DNA of 40,682 nt from Bacillota bacterium (lineage in GTDB: Bacteria; Bacillota; UBA4882; UBA8346), in contig JAKOSX010000005.1 in assembly GCA_029776595.1 (NCBI GenBank), positions 1 to 40,682 of the forward strand, read 5' to 3'. A program made the translations under genes and the position numbers. Positions 17,688-29,561 of the stretch are shown one piece after another. The notes beneath the pieces were generated by a model. That model was not told where the DNA came from, did not search any database, and worked only from the letters and a program-made list of their open reading frames with translations. How positions within the stretch are numbered: the first letter of the stretch is position 1; every line of letters starts with the position of its first letter.

Positions 17688-18158
17688 TCAAATATCCTCT
17701 TCAGATAGAGCGACATTGATATCTATCTGGCCAAAATCCGTGATCAGCGGTATCACCAATATTTGAATGTTTTTAATCGAGATCAGCAACTCTTTCCCCA
17801 TAATTAACGTTGGAGGAGTAATCGTGCAATTAAACCCATTATGACTAAGCTCCGATGCGGCATTGCCGGTAATCATATTCCCCAGTTCATTGACGGCGCT
17901 TTTGCATAATTCATCGAATTCAGTCACCGGCATTCCCATCATCATCATTTGCGCCACTTTCATGGCTGCATCCAGATTCATGCTGTACAAGACCTGGCCG
18001 CGAACATCGCCTGTCACACCGATAATGGTGTTCACATCATTCCCTTGAATCGGAGACGATTGCAGGCTTAATTTTCCCTTTTCCGTCCTTTGATTCCCCA
18101 AACGTTCCAATACCATCGTGGCTGCAGCAATAAACGGATTAATAAATTCAACTCTCAT
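17688..18158 (-). CDS. cheX: Chemotaxis protein CheX
   Basis: 156 aa; MRVEFINPFIAAATMVLERL...FDELCKSAVNELGNMITGNAASELS. Confidence 0.85.
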   Translation of the reverse strand: MRVEFINPFIAAATMVLERLGNQRTEKGKLSLQSSPIQGNDVNTIIGVTGDVRGQVLYSMNLDAAMKVAQMMMMGMPVTEFDELCKSAVNELGNMITGNAASELSHNGFNCTITPPTLIMGKELLISIKNIQILVIPLITDFGQIDINVALSEEDI

Positions 18159-18316
18159 ATGTTCCTCCGTGAAAATGCATGTAGATAATGGCTTACTTTT
18201 CTTTTCGGCAAAATTCGACTTTTTCCTTATATCGTTTTGCCAAAAATCAAAGAACCCTTATAAGAAAAGTCTTTCTCTTTAATCTTCTTTATTATACCAT
18301 CTGGCGTAAAAATCCG

Positions 18317-20746
18317 CTACTCTTTTTCAAAGATCAAAGCACCGTCTTTCACAGCAGCCACCACCGTAGTCCCCGGACCCAGATTGCCTTTCAACAATTC
18401 CTCCGACAACGGGTTCTCTATCAACCGTTGTACGGCACGACGCAACGGCCGGGCTCCGAAATGAGGATCATACCCCTCTTTAGCCAAAAATTCTTTGGCT
18501 TCTTCCGTCAACTTCAAGGTGATGCCCTTCTCTTTCAGTTGGTTGCACAACGGTTGTACCATCAGATCCACGATGGACTGAATCTGTTCCTTGTTCAGGG
18601 CATGGAAGACAATCACTTCATCGATACGGTTTAAGAATTCCGGCCGGAAGGTCCGTTTCAGCTCCTCCAACACATTATTCTTCATCTTCTCATAATTGTC
18701 TTCCTCTTCCGTACTGGTCATCTGGAAACCCAACGGGCCAGAACGCTCGATCAGATTGGCCCCCACATTGGACGTCATAATCACCACCGTATTCCGGAAA
18801 TCCACGGTCCGACCGTGGGAATCGGTGAGGCGGCCGTCTTCCAGGACCTGCAACAAAATATTGAAGACTTCGGGATGGGCCTTTTCAATTTCGTCCAATA
18901 ACACCACGGAATAAGGTTTCCGGCGGACCCGTTCGGTCAATTGACCCCCTTCTTCGTACCCCACATACCCCGGCGGCGAACCGACCAAGCGGGAGACCGT
19001 ATGGCGTTCCATATATTCCGACATATCGATACGCACCATGGCGTTCTCATCGCCGAACAAGGCTTCCGCCAAAGCCCGGGCCAATTCAGTCTTGCCAACG
19101 CCGGTGGGCCCTAAGAAAATGAAGGAACCAATGGGCCGTTTGGGATCCTTCAGCCCGGCCCGGGCCCGGCGAACCGCCCGAGATACGGCTTCCACCGCTT
19201 CATCCTGCCCAATGACCCGCTGATGCAAGATTTGTTCCATGTGCAACAACCGTTCGGTCTCTTCCTGTTTGAGCTTGGCAACCGGTACTCCCGTCCAACT
19301 GGAGACCACTTGAGCCACCTCTTCTTCCGTAACGGTGGACTCCACCATTCCCCGCTTGCTCTTCCATTCATTCCGCAGGTTTTCTAGTTGTTGCAAAGTT
19401 TTTTGCTCCTGATCCCGCAGTTCAGCAGCTTTTTCAAACTCCTCGTTTTTGATGGCCGCTTCCTTCTCCTGTTGAATTCGGCTCAGCGACTCCTCCAGAT
19501 TTTTCAAATCCGGCGGAGTGATCGTGGTTTGCAGCCGCACCCGCGAAGCCGCCTCGTCAATGAGGTCGATGGCTTTATCCGGAAGGAACCGATCCGTAAT
19601 ATAGCGGTCCGACAAATCCACCGCCGCCCGAATGGCACCGTCGGTAATCTTTACCCGATGATGGGCTTCATAGCGATCCCGTAACCCTTCCAAGATTTTC
19701 ACCGTCTCTTCGCGGGTGGGTTCCCCAACGATAATCGGTTGGAACCGCCGTTCCAAAGCAGCATCCTTCTCAACATGTTTCCGGTATTCATCCAACGTGG
19801 TTGCCCCGATGCATTGCAATTCTCCCCGGGCCAAAGCCGGTTTGAGAATATTGGCTGCGTCGATGGCGCCTTCAGCCGCACCGGCCCCGATTAACGTATG
19901 CATCTCGTCGATAAACAGGATCACATCGCCGGCATTCCGTATCTCTTCCATCACCTTTTTCATCCGCTCTTCAAATTCGCCGCGATATTTGGAACCGGCC
20001 ACCATCGAACCCAAATCCAACGTAATGACCCGTTTGTTCAATAAGACTTCCGGAACGTCCCCGTGAACGATCTTTTGGGCCAAGCCTTCAGCAATGGCCG
20101 TCTTCCCGACGCCCGGTTCACCGATAAGTACCGGATTGTTCTTTGTCCGGCGGGACAAAACCTGAATCACCCGTTCAATCTCTTTATCCCGGCCGATCAC
20201 CGGATCCAGTTTTCCGATCCTGGCCTGTTCCGTCAAATCTCGGCCAAACTGATTCAATGTCTGCGTCTTATTGGCATTTCTCGCTCCGCCGGGCTGATTG
20301 GCCCAGGCGCTGTTTCCGCCCAGCAAACTGAATACCTGTTTCCGCACTTTCTCTAAATCTGCTCCCAAGTTCTTCAATACCTGGGCGGCAACCCCTTCCC
20401 CTTCACGAATCAATCCCAGCAGCACATGCTCGGTACCCACGTAATTATGGCCCATTTGACGGCCTTCATCAATAGCCAGTTCCAAAACCCGTTTTGCCCT
20501 GGGAGTAAAGGGAATTTCCGCAAAAGGATTGGGTTCCCCGACTCCGATAATCCGTTCCACTTCATGGCGAATCTTCGCCAAATCAATATTTAAACTTTCC
20601 AACGCCTTGGCTGCCACGCCTTGCCCTTCGGCGACCAAACCCAACAAAAGGTGTTCGGTCCCCACCACATTATGGCCCAATCGGGCCGCTTCCTGCTGAG
20701 CAAGGTACACAACTTTGCGTGCACGTTCCGTAAACCGTTCAAACAT
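18317..20746 (-). CDS. clpC: ATP-dependent Clp protease ATP-binding subunit ClpC
   Basis: 809 aa; two Clp_N repeats, two AAA domains ([31 protein letters not shown]), UVR motif. Confidence 0.97.
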   Translation of the reverse strand: MFERFTERARKVVYLAQQEAARLGHNVVGTEHLLLGLVAEGQGVAAKALESLNIDLAKIRHEVERIIGVGEPNPFAEIPFTPRAKRVLELAIDEGRQMGHNYVGTEHVLLGLIREGEGVAAQVLKNLGADLEKVRKQVFSLLGGNSAWANQPGGARNANKTQTLNQFGRDLTEQARIGKLDPVIGRDKEIERVIQVLSRRTKNNPVLIGEPGVGKTAIAEGLAQKIVHGDVPEVLLNKRVITLDLGSMVAGSKYRGEFEERMKKVMEEIRNAGDVILFIDEMHTLIGAGAAEGAIDAANILKPALARGELQCIGATTLDEYRKHVEKDAALERRFQPIIVGEPTREETVKILEGLRDRYEAHHRVKITDGAIRAAVDLSDRYITDRFLPDKAIDLIDEAASRVRLQTTITPPDLKNLEESLSRIQQEKEAAIKNEEFEKAAELRDQEQKTLQQLENLRNEWKSKRGMVESTVTEEEVAQVVSSWTGVPVAKLKQEETERLLHMEQILHQRVIGQDEAVEAVSRAVRRARAGLKDPKRPIGSFIFLGPTGVGKTELARALAEALFGDENAMVRIDMSEYMERHTVSRLVGSPPGYVGYEEGGQLTERVRRKPYSVVLLDEIEKAHPEVFNILLQVLEDGRLTDSHGRTVDFRNTVVIMTSNVGANLIERSGPLGFQMTSTEEEDNYEKMKNNVLEELKRTFRPEFLNRIDEVIVFHALNKEQIQSIVDLMVQPLCNQLKEKGITLKLTEEAKEFLAKEGYDPHFGARPLRRAVQRLIENPLSEELLKGNLGPGTTVVAAVKDGALIFEKE

Positions 20747-20757
20747 CGTTCATCACC

Positions 20758-21816
20758 TCATTTTGCATTCAATTTTTCTTTGATAATCATAGCCCGATGG
20801 TAATCCCGTTCAGCCGGAGACATCTCCCGCCCGAACACTTTTTGCAAAATGGACGTGCGGGTTAAAAAAAGCAATTCCCGGATTTTGACCTTTTGAATCT
20901 CAGGTATGATTCCCAAATCCGCACCGAGCTTCACATCGGAAAGCAGCTTCAAGGCTTCCTGAGTGGTCATCAACCTGGCCTGCGTTAATACGCCATAGGA
21001 ACGGCCAATCCTATCCTCCAACTGGAGACGGGACTCTTTCAGAAGATTGGCCCGTACATTGCGCTCCTGTTCGATAATTTGTTTGCACACGCCTTTCAGA
21101 TTGTTGGTCAATTCCTCTTCCGAATGTCCCAATGTCACCTGGTTGGAAATCTGATACATGTTTCCGAGGGATTCCGTCCCTTCGCCGTAAAGACCGCGAA
21201 TATTGATGCCCACATGCGTCAATGCGGTAAGCATCTGCTTAATCTGGTCCACCATGGCCAATCCCGGCAAATGCAACATCACCGAAGCCCGCAGGCCGGT
21301 TCCCACATTGGTCGGACAGGACGTGAGATAACCCCGGCGTTCATCATACCAATAGTCCAAGTATTCTTCGAGAAAATCATCAACATCATTGGCCAGCTTC
21401 AATGCATCATCCAAAGCAAAACCGCCGCGAATGGCCTGAATGCGCAGATGATCCTCCTCATTCACCATGATACTAACCGTCTGCGCTTCATTGATAATCA
21501 ACAGCTGATAGGCTGGATTTTCAATAAATTGCGGGCTGCACAGATGCTTTTCCACCAAGACCAGCCGTTGATTGGGTGTCAGATCGGCCAGACGAATCGG
21601 AGGGAGAAACGCAAACGTCCCCGTCCGGCCCACGGCCTCGCTGACCCGTTTCACCACCTGCTCCAACTGATCCTTGCCCGCATGCCCCGGAAAAGGAAAA
21701 CCCTTCAAATTTCGGGCCAAACGAATTCGGCTACTGATAACAACATCACCGGCTTCCCCCTCCGAACGAACCCATTCCGGTAAAAAATCCTTTGGGATAC
21801 CCGCATTCATCGTCAT
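20758..21816 (-). CDS. mcsB: Protein arginine kinase McsB
   Basis: 352 aa; ISSRIRLARNLKGFPFPG, CPTNVGTGLRASVMLHLPGL, RGLYGEGTES. Confidence 0.96.
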   Translation of the reverse strand: MTMNAGIPKDFLPEWVRSEGEAGDVVISSRIRLARNLKGFPFPGHAGKDQLEQVVKRVSEAVGRTGTFAFLPPIRLADLTPNQRLVLVEKHLCSPQFIENPAYQLLIINEAQTVSIMVNEEDHLRIQAIRGGFALDDALKLANDVDDFLEEYLDYWYDERRGYLTSCPTNVGTGLRASVMLHLPGLAMVDQIKQMLTALTHVGINIRGLYGEGTESLGNMYQISNQVTLGHSEEELTNNLKGVCKQIIEQERNVRANLLKESRLQLEDRIGRSYGVLTQARLMTTQEALKLLSDVKLGADLGIIPEIQKVKIRELLFLTRTSILQKVFGREMSPAERDYHRAMIIKEKLNAK

Positions 21817-21827
21817 TTCCCTCCCGT

Positions 21828-22343
21828 TTACAATTGCTGCTGGAGCCGGCGGATTTCATCGCGAATTTGAGCTGCCTTCTCATATTCTTCCCTGGCGACC
21901 GCTTGCTGCAGCTGATGTTTTAATTGTTCCATCTCCTTCAGGAGGCGTACTCTCCCTCCGGTCCGGCGGGGGACTTTCCCAGTATGGACTGTCCCGCCTT
22001 GAACCCGTCTGAAAAGCGGTTCCAAACTCGCCTGAAACGCATGGTAACATTCGCCGCATCCGAGCAACCCCTGATTTCTAAAATCAGTAAAAGTCAAACC
22101 GCAGTTGCGGCAGGTTAACTCTCCGACCATACCCGGCTGTTGGTATAAAAAGTCTCCATCCAGCAATCCGGCAATGAGATTTTGAAATGTAAAGTTCGGT
22201 TCGATCATGATTCCCAGCTCATTTCCGGCCGCTTTCGCACAAATTTCGCATAAATGCAGTTCCGTCTTTTCATAGTTGATGACTTTCGTCAAATGGATCG
22301 TGGCCGGCCTCTCCTGACAGCGTTGACATAGCACTTGACTCAC
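21828..22343 (-). CDS. mcsA: McsA, activator of McsB
   Basis: 171 aa; CQRCQERPATIHLTK, CEICAKAAG, CRNCGLTFTDF...LLGCGECYHAF, C-terminal UVR motif. Confidence 0.93.
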   Translation of the reverse strand: MSQVLCQRCQERPATIHLTKVINYEKTELHLCEICAKAAGNELGIMIEPNFTFQNLIAGLLDGDFLYQQPGMVGELTCRNCGLTFTDFRNQGLLGCGECYHAFQASLEPLFRRVQGGTVHTGKVPRRTGGRVRLLKEMEQLKHQLQQAVAREEYEKAAQIRDEIRRLQQQL

Positions 22344-22354
22344 CTCGATTATTC

Positions 22355-22816
22355 TTACTCTTTATTTTTAAAGCCTATAACCAGGATGATAGCTTTCACC
22401 AATTTGGCCCGGAGTATGGCAGCGGATTCACCGTGGAGGTCGGAAAAATACTTGTTAAACAACTCCCGGCAAAGCACCACGTCTGTACTGTCCAACAGTT
22501 CCCAGGCAGCCAATTTTTCCAGGACGTCTTCCACAACCTCCGCATCCAGCTTCTCCGGGATCAAACTCTCGACCGTCTGGACGAAATCCCCATTGTCCTG
22601 AGGGACTAACGTAATACGGATAAATCCGCCGCCGCCCCGTTTGCTTTCCACCAAATACCCTTTTTCAAAGGTAAATCTGGTCTCCAAAACATAATTGATC
22701 TGCGACGGAGCGCAGCGAAACATTTTGGCCAATTCGCGGCGTTGCAATTCCACTTTTCGCTGGGTTAATAAAATATTTCGGAGATATTGTTCGATAAAAT
22801 CTGCCAAATTACCCAT
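22355..22816 (-). CDS. ctsR: Transcriptional repressor CtsR
   Basis: 153 aa; MGNLADFIEQYLRNILL...FRCAPSQINYVLETRFTFEKGYLVESKRGGGGFIRI. Confidence 0.95.
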   Translation of the reverse strand: MGNLADFIEQYLRNILLTQRKVELQRRELAKMFRCAPSQINYVLETRFTFEKGYLVESKRGGGGFIRITLVPQDNGDFVQTVESLIPEKLDAEVVEDVLEKLAAWELLDSTDVVLCRELFNKYFSDLHGESAAILRAKLVKAIILVIGFKNKE

Positions 22817-22824
22817 GCAGCACC

Positions 22825-22841
22825 TCTGACCTTTTCTGACT
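22825..22841 (-). promoter_or_regulatory. Variant CtsR operator
   Basis: Minus strand AGTCAGA-AAA-GGTCAGA: tandem heptads, 3-nt spacing as in CtsR boxes, G instead of A at heptad position 6 in both. Confidence 0.75.
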
Positions 22842-22843
22842 TT

Positions 22844-22872
22844 ATTGTACTAAATATTATGTAAAAAAACAA
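22844..22872 (-). promoter_or_regulatory. Predicted ctsR operon promoter
   Basis: Minus strand TTGTTT, 17 nt, TACAAT, just upstream of the CtsR box. Confidence 0.55.
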
Positions 22873-22900
22873 GAGAAGGATAAAAAATTTTTCCTTCTCT
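22872..22900 (-). terminator. Intrinsic terminator of rho
   Basis: AGAGAAGGA/TCCTTCTCT 9-bp stem followed by TGTTTTTTT on the minus strand. Confidence 0.8.
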
Positions 22901-22945
22901 CATAGAATTGCGTTTTATGCCCGTATTTATTTATTCGAAAAACCA

Positions 22946-24232
22946 TTAATCCTCGCTGTTTCGTTTCTTCAGCACATTTTCTGCAAAGGTGGAATTCAAA
23001 ATCATCTCCCGCAGCTCATCGTTGGACTTGGTATGGCTTAGGCGGTCCAAAAGGAGCTCCATGGTTTCCTGAGGCCCGAGAGAACCCAGGACTTTCCGAA
23101 GTACCCAGGTGCATTCCAACTCTTCCGGCTTGAGAAGCAACTCCTCTTTCCGGGTACCGGATTTGAGGATATCGATGGCCGGGAAAATCCTCCGGTCCGC
23201 CAATTTCCGGTCAAGGTGCAATTCCATATTGCCGGTACCTTTAAACTCTTCAAAGATCACGTCATCCATCCGGGAGCCGGTTTCTACCAATGCCGTGGCG
23301 ATAATGGTCAAACTGCCGCCTTCCTCGATATTACGTGCGGCCCCAAAAAACCGTTTGGGTTTGTGCAAAGCGTTGGGGTCAACACCTCCGGACAATGTCC
23401 GGCCGCTGGGAGGTTCCACCAAATTATACGCCCGGGCCAAACGGGTAATGGAATCCAAGAGAATCACCACGTCTTTCCCCATTTCCACCAGGCGTTTTGC
23501 TCGTTCCAACACCAATTCGGCCACACGGACATGATTTTCCGCCGGAAGATCAAAAGTGGAACTGACCACTTCCCCCTGGACGGAGCGGGACATGTCGGTA
23601 ACCTCTTCAGGTCGTTCGTCGATAAGCAAAACGATGAGTTCCACATCAGGATTATTGGCGCTGATACTGTTGGCAATTTTTTTCAAAAGCGTCGTTTTGC
23701 CGGCTTTGGGAGGTGCGACCACCATGCCGCGCTGGCCTTTGCCGATGGGGGCCATGATATCCACCAATCGCATGGCAATCTCTTTGGGGGTGGTCTCCAA
23801 ACGCAGACGTTCATTGGGGTAAATGGGTGTCAGTTCTTCAAAGTGATTCCGGAAACGGAGCTTATCCGGATCGGCGAGATTGATGGCTTGCACTTTAAGG
23901 AGGGCGAAATACTTTTCATTTTCCTTCGGGGGACGGACCTGGCCGGATATTAAGTCGCCGGTCCGCATATTAAAGCGGCGAATTTGGGAAGCGGAAACGT
24001 AGATATCTTCCGGGCCCGGGCTAAATCCTTCAACCCGAAGAAACCCGAAGCCATCAGGCAAAATCTCCAATATTCCCTGGGAAAAAATAAGCCCTTCCTG
24101 CACAGCTAAAACCTTCAATAATTCAAAAACCAGTTCCCGTTTGCGAAACTTGGTATAATTTTCGATCTGGTATTCCTTCGCCAAATCCTGCAATTCTTGG
24201 AGCGTCTTCGACTCCAAATCCGCCAATTGCAT
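22946..24232 (-). CDS. rho: Transcription termination factor Rho
   Basis: 428 aa; [82 protein letters not shown]. Confidence 0.97.
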   Translation of the reverse strand: MQLADLESKTLQELQDLAKEYQIENYTKFRKRELVFELLKVLAVQEGLIFSQGILEILPDGFGFLRVEGFSPGPEDIYVSASQIRRFNMRTGDLISGQVRPPKENEKYFALLKVQAINLADPDKLRFRNHFEELTPIYPNERLRLETTPKEIAMRLVDIMAPIGKGQRGMVVAPPKAGKTTLLKKIANSISANNPDVELIVLLIDERPEEVTDMSRSVQGEVVSSTFDLPAENHVRVAELVLERAKRLVEMGKDVVILLDSITRLARAYNLVEPPSGRTLSGGVDPNALHKPKRFFGAARNIEEGGSLTIIATALVETGSRMDDVIFEEFKGTGNMELHLDRKLADRRIFPAIDILKSGTRKEELLLKPEELECTWVLRKVLGSLGPQETMELLLDRLSHTKSNDELREMILNSTFAENVLKKRNSED

Positions 24233-24399
24233 AAAATAGCCTCCCTTAGTCAGCGCAAAACATGCGCCCTTCCATTTTGGATCTCCATGATTTGATCAAT
24301 AAATAACAGGACAATAAAATGTAAAAAAATAAAGAAAATGAAAAAAGAAAGGGATAAACTCCTGAGGAACAAAAAACGCGGTTTCCGGGGCAGTCTAGG

Positions 24400-25059
24400 C
24401 TAAGACTGGAGGTTAGGGTGAACCTTACTCAAATCAAAACTGGTAAAACCTTTTTCAATCATCGCGATCATATTGGCTTGCTTTACCACGCGCAAGTCTT
24501 CCAGGGTTTCCGCATAAATGATGTGCAAACTCTGGCATACGGGACAATGCAATTCCAGTTTTTCCGGAAATACGTCGATTTCGATGTGATTATTGCCGCA
24601 AAGGCAGAAAAGCTTGTCGTCTTCCGCGATTTTATGTAAATGGTTGAGGACTTCGAACATGACCGAAGGGTTGCTGAAATAATCGTCAAAACCAAAATTA
24701 TTGATAATGCTTTCCAGATCATGTTGTTTCCGGCTGAGAACTCTTTCAAGGGCAGATTCCAATCCGATATATCCCAACTCCTGTTCGGTATCGACGCACC
24801 GCAATACCGTCAAGGGTTTTTCCCACAAATCATGCCGGTTAAACTTGAGCAAATGAACCTCATCACAAATTAAACAAGGAATTTGAAGATAAAATTCTTT
24901 AAAGTTCTTGGTATTGATGGTTAACTTATTGAAGCCACAGGTACAGGTGAGATGAAGCGGTGAACGACCCGACAATTGAAACAACGAAATCGGAATGATC
25001 TCCAATTTTCCGCAGAGAGGACAACGTAATGCCAGTCTTTTTTGAGTTGTTATGATCAT
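24400..25059 (-). CDS. CpXC domain-like cysteine-rich protein
   Basis: ATG at 25059 with AAGGAGGTGG RBS; MIITTQKRLALRCPLCGKLEIIP plus several CxxC/CxC motifs (CTCG, CLIC, CLCG, CPVC). Confidence 0.65.
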   Translation of the reverse strand: MIITTQKRLALRCPLCGKLEIIPISLFQLSGRSPLHLTCTCGFNKLTINTKNFKEFYLQIPCLICDEVHLLKFNRHDLWEKPLTVLRCVDTEQELGYIGLESALERVLSRKQHDLESIINNFGFDDYFSNPSVMFEVLNHLHKIAEDDKLFCLCGNNHIEIDVFPEKLELHCPVCQSLHIIYAETLEDLRVVKQANMIAMIEKGFTSFDLSKVHPNLQS

Positions 25060-25230
25060 CGCTTCAACCACCTCCTTACCCAATACAATTCGGTATATGG
25101 CCTGAAACTCCTTCTAATTCTCCCCATCTTCATACAAAAAAACCGATATTTTTTCGCACCAACCCCAATATCTGGTATTTCAGTATCAGACAAACATCAA
25201 TATATAGATATATCCTTTCGATCCCGGCCG

Positions 25231-26286
25231 TTAGGTGGTGACGATCTGCATAATCCGGTCAAAGATTCGGGGCAGGCTCTCCACATACTCCGCCGCCCCC
25301 ATCTCGATAGCTACCCGCGGCATTCCAAAAACGACGCTGCTTTCCTCCGATTCGGCAACGGTCCGGCCGCCTAGGTCCCGCAATTGTTTCATGCCAACAG
25401 CCCCGTCGGATCCCATACCGGTTAAGATAACGCTTAACGACTTCTCTTTACACGTTTCAGCCACAGATTTGAAGAGATAATCCACGGACGGTTTATAAAG
25501 AAGTTTCGGTTCTTCGGAAACAATGACACGCAACCCGTCCGCCGCCCGGGTTACCCGGGTCTGGCTGCCCGCCGGCGCCACCAGCGCCAAACCGGGTTCC
25601 AAACGGTCACCGTTTTTGGCTTCGACAACTTCCAAACGACAGAGACTGTTTAACCGTTTGGCGAATACGCCGGTAAAATCTTTCGGCATATGCTGGGCAA
25701 TAATGATTCCCAACGGGAAATTCTTTGGAAATTGCGGCAGTAAGTAATAGAGTGCGCGGGGGCCCCCGGTAGAGGAACCTATGGCCAAAATCTCCAACTG
25801 ATGAGGATTGGCGATGGCATTTTCCTCTTTTTGCCCCTCCGCGCCTAACCCGAAAAACGGAGCCGTAACTTTCTTCAGTTGCGAAATTTTAACCGACGCG
25901 GCCACCTTTACCTTTTGAATCAATTCATCTTTAATCGCTTCCAGTAAATGCGATTCATTGATGGAGGGCTTAGTGATGAAATCAACGGCCCCCAACTCCA
26001 TCGCTTTTATCGTCGGTTCCGCACCTTCGATGGTCAGGGAACTGACCATAATCACCGGCCGCGGAAACCGTTCCATAATCTTAGCCAAACATTCCAGGCC
26101 GTTCATATTGGGCATGTCAACATCTAAAGTAATAACGTCTGGTTGATAGGCCTCGATCTTAGCCAGTGCATCCAAACCGTCCCTAGCCGTTCCGATAATA
26201 CTGATTTCAGGGTCTTCTTGGAGCATTTGCAAGATAACTTGGCGCATAAATGCAGAATCATCCACGATAAGAACACGAATCGCCAT
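25231..26286 (-). CDS. cheB: Chemotaxis protein-glutamate methylesterase CheB
   Basis: 351 aa; VDDSAFMRQVILQML, IGSSTGGPRALYYLLPQFPKNFPLGIIIAQHMP, LTGMGSDGAVGMKQLRDLGG. Confidence 0.96.
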   Translation of the reverse strand: MAIRVLIVDDSAFMRQVILQMLQEDPEISIIGTARDGLDALAKIEAYQPDVITLDVDMPNMNGLECLAKIMERFPRPVIMVSSLTIEGAEPTIKAMELGAVDFITKPSINESHLLEAIKDELIQKVKVAASVKISQLKKVTAPFFGLGAEGQKEENAIANPHQLEILAIGSSTGGPRALYYLLPQFPKNFPLGIIIAQHMPKDFTGVFAKRLNSLCRLEVVEAKNGDRLEPGLALVAPAGSQTRVTRAADGLRVIVSEEPKLLYKPSVDYLFKSVAETCKEKSLSVILTGMGSDGAVGMKQLRDLGGRTVAESEESSVVFGMPRVAIEMGAAEYVESLPRIFDRIMQIVTT

Positions 26287-26423
26287 CCGAATCCCTTCCC
26301 AGCGATAATATAGCTTGAATGCCTCTTTTTGTCTGACATTCTCAACATAAAAACTGGCTCTCCTTTTTAGTTTTCGGCGCGATCCGCCCTCTTCCTTTAT
26401 CCTTTTTTAATTTAAATACCAAT

Positions 26424-27008
26424 TTATTCAGAAAAAATGCCCCGAATTTCTCCGTTGGAATTATAGAGAAAATATAAACCGTTTTCTCTTTGTAGCCAAT
26501 CAGACCCCTTCGGCAGCCTGGCCCGGCTGTCAACCCAATAGACCCCGGTTTCGCCGGATTCCGGACGAAGAAGCGTCAGTCTCAGACGGCCTTGAATGTA
26601 TTGATAATCCCGAATGATCGCCTCAAAACCGTAATAAAATCCGTTGACCAGACAAACCTCGCCTTCAGTATTTATATAAACCGTTGCTTCAAAATATGCA
26701 GTATCCGTAACCGGCAACAAGGCTTTCCACGACGCTTCATAGCCATTACAGAAGAACCGGGCATCCCGGCTAATCTTCCATAATAACGGCTCCCCGTCAA
26801 CCATCAATTGAAGATTCTCCGGTGAAAGAAAGGTGATCTCCCCATAATATTCACCGGATATCCGGTAAACCGTTTTCATCCGGTTCACTTCCGACAGATT
26901 GCCGGCATAATCCGGCATTATTCCGACAGATGCCCAGGCTCTGCTTTGCCACAACAATACCGTAAATAATCCTAACATAATGACACTTAAAGGTTTTATC
27001 CGTTTCAT
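26424..27008 (-). CDS. Secreted/anchored protein of unknown function
   Basis: 194 aa with N-terminal signal/TM (KPLSVIMLGLFTVLLWQSRAWA). Confidence 0.65.
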   Translation of the reverse strand: MKRIKPLSVIMLGLFTVLLWQSRAWASVGIMPDYAGNLSEVNRMKTVYRISGEYYGEITFLSPENLQLMVDGEPLLWKISRDARFFCNGYEASWKALLPVTDTAYFEATVYINTEGEVCLVNGFYYGFEAIIRDYQYIQGRLRLTLLRPESGETGVYWVDSRARLPKGSDWLQRENGLYFLYNSNGEIRGIFSE

Positions 27009-27095
27009 TCCGTTTCACCCCGGACCCTAACAATTTGCATCCTGAATAACTCGATGCAATACTCATTATTGACGGTCCGAAGGTAAAAAATACAA

Positions 27096-27114
27096 AAACC
27101 GGGAAAATCCCGGT

Positions 27115-27116
<2 letters not shown>
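27096..27116 (-). terminator. Intrinsic terminator of pyrG (overlaps the stop codon)
   Basis: AAACCGGGA-AAA-TCCCGGTTT followed by T-rich sequence on the minus strand. Confidence 0.75.
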
Positions 27117-28731
<1,615 letters not shown>

Positions 28732-28745
28732 TCAATCATCCCCCG

Positions 28746-29537
28746 TTAATCTATACTGTCTTGAATTTCGATCTCTTCCCCGTCTTCTGCGTCAACGGTT
28801 TCATAACGTTCCGATATAAGGTCGAAGGCACTGTCCGTCATCCAAAGGTAAAAGGCCCCGTACAAGAAAAGCAATAAAATAACCGACGGTACGCTTAAAA
28901 CGTAAATCAAAGCTATCGTCAGATTGACGGCCAACGTCAAGCCGAAATTGTCCATCATCACCAAAAAGGCTTTGCGAAAAACGTCCGTAAATTTATGTTT
29001 GTAATAAATCAACGGGCTTAAATAAAACGACATCAAAAACACCAGGACAATGAGGTAAAACGTAATCAATCCGACAATTTTCATCAAGAAACTGGTCTCG
29101 ATTAACGTAATGATAAAGTTGAGAATCAATAAGACCAGTCCAAAAGAGAAAGCCCCATATACCTTAAAAGAACTCCAATAAAATTTTTTAAACTGTTCAA
29201 AAAAAGTTTTTTTCTCCAAATAACTTTCCTTCCGGACCTGATGCATACCATAGAGAGCGGTGGTAGCCGGACCGGCAACCAGCGTATTCCAGACAGCCAC
29301 TATCAGCATGGTCGTATTAAATAACGGCAAAACGGCCGTCATAGCTTCTTGATCCGCCTTTAAAAGGCTTTGGGCTGCAAATACGGTGAAACAAAAGATG
29401 ATAACGGTCATGGGCAATGTGGCAACAAACCAAATCAGGCTGACCAGTAACATATAGCCCATGGATTGGTAAAGCTCGGTGGTGGCAGTTTTTAAAACCG
29501 TTCCGTACGCTTTAAGCAGCGGCAATTTTTCTTTCAT
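28746..29537 (-). CDS. YesL/DUF624-like membrane protein
   Basis: 263 aa polytopic; Y..MGYMLLVSLIWFVATLPMTVI... and internal TM pattern resemble DUF624. Confidence 0.6.
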   Translation of the reverse strand: MKEKLPLLKAYGTVLKTATTELYQSMGYMLLVSLIWFVATLPMTVIIFCFTVFAAQSLLKADQEAMTAVLPLFNTTMLIVAVWNTLVAGPATTALYGMHQVRKESYLEKKTFFEQFKKFYWSSFKVYGAFSFGLVLLILNFIITLIETSFLMKIVGLITFYLIVLVFLMSFYLSPLIYYKHKFTDVFRKAFLVMMDNFGLTLAVNLTIALIYVLSVPSVILLLFLYGAFYLWMTDSAFDLISERYETVDAEDGEEIEIQDSID

Positions 29538-29561
29538 CGTTCATCCCCCCGTCCGGCGGTT

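Noticed and set aside
21079-21783. 234-aa plus-strand ORF over mcsB
   Set aside because: Antisense to clearly conserved mcsB; no recognisable motifs.
23216-23953. 245-aa plus-strand ORF over rho
   Set aside because: Antisense shadow of the Rho core.
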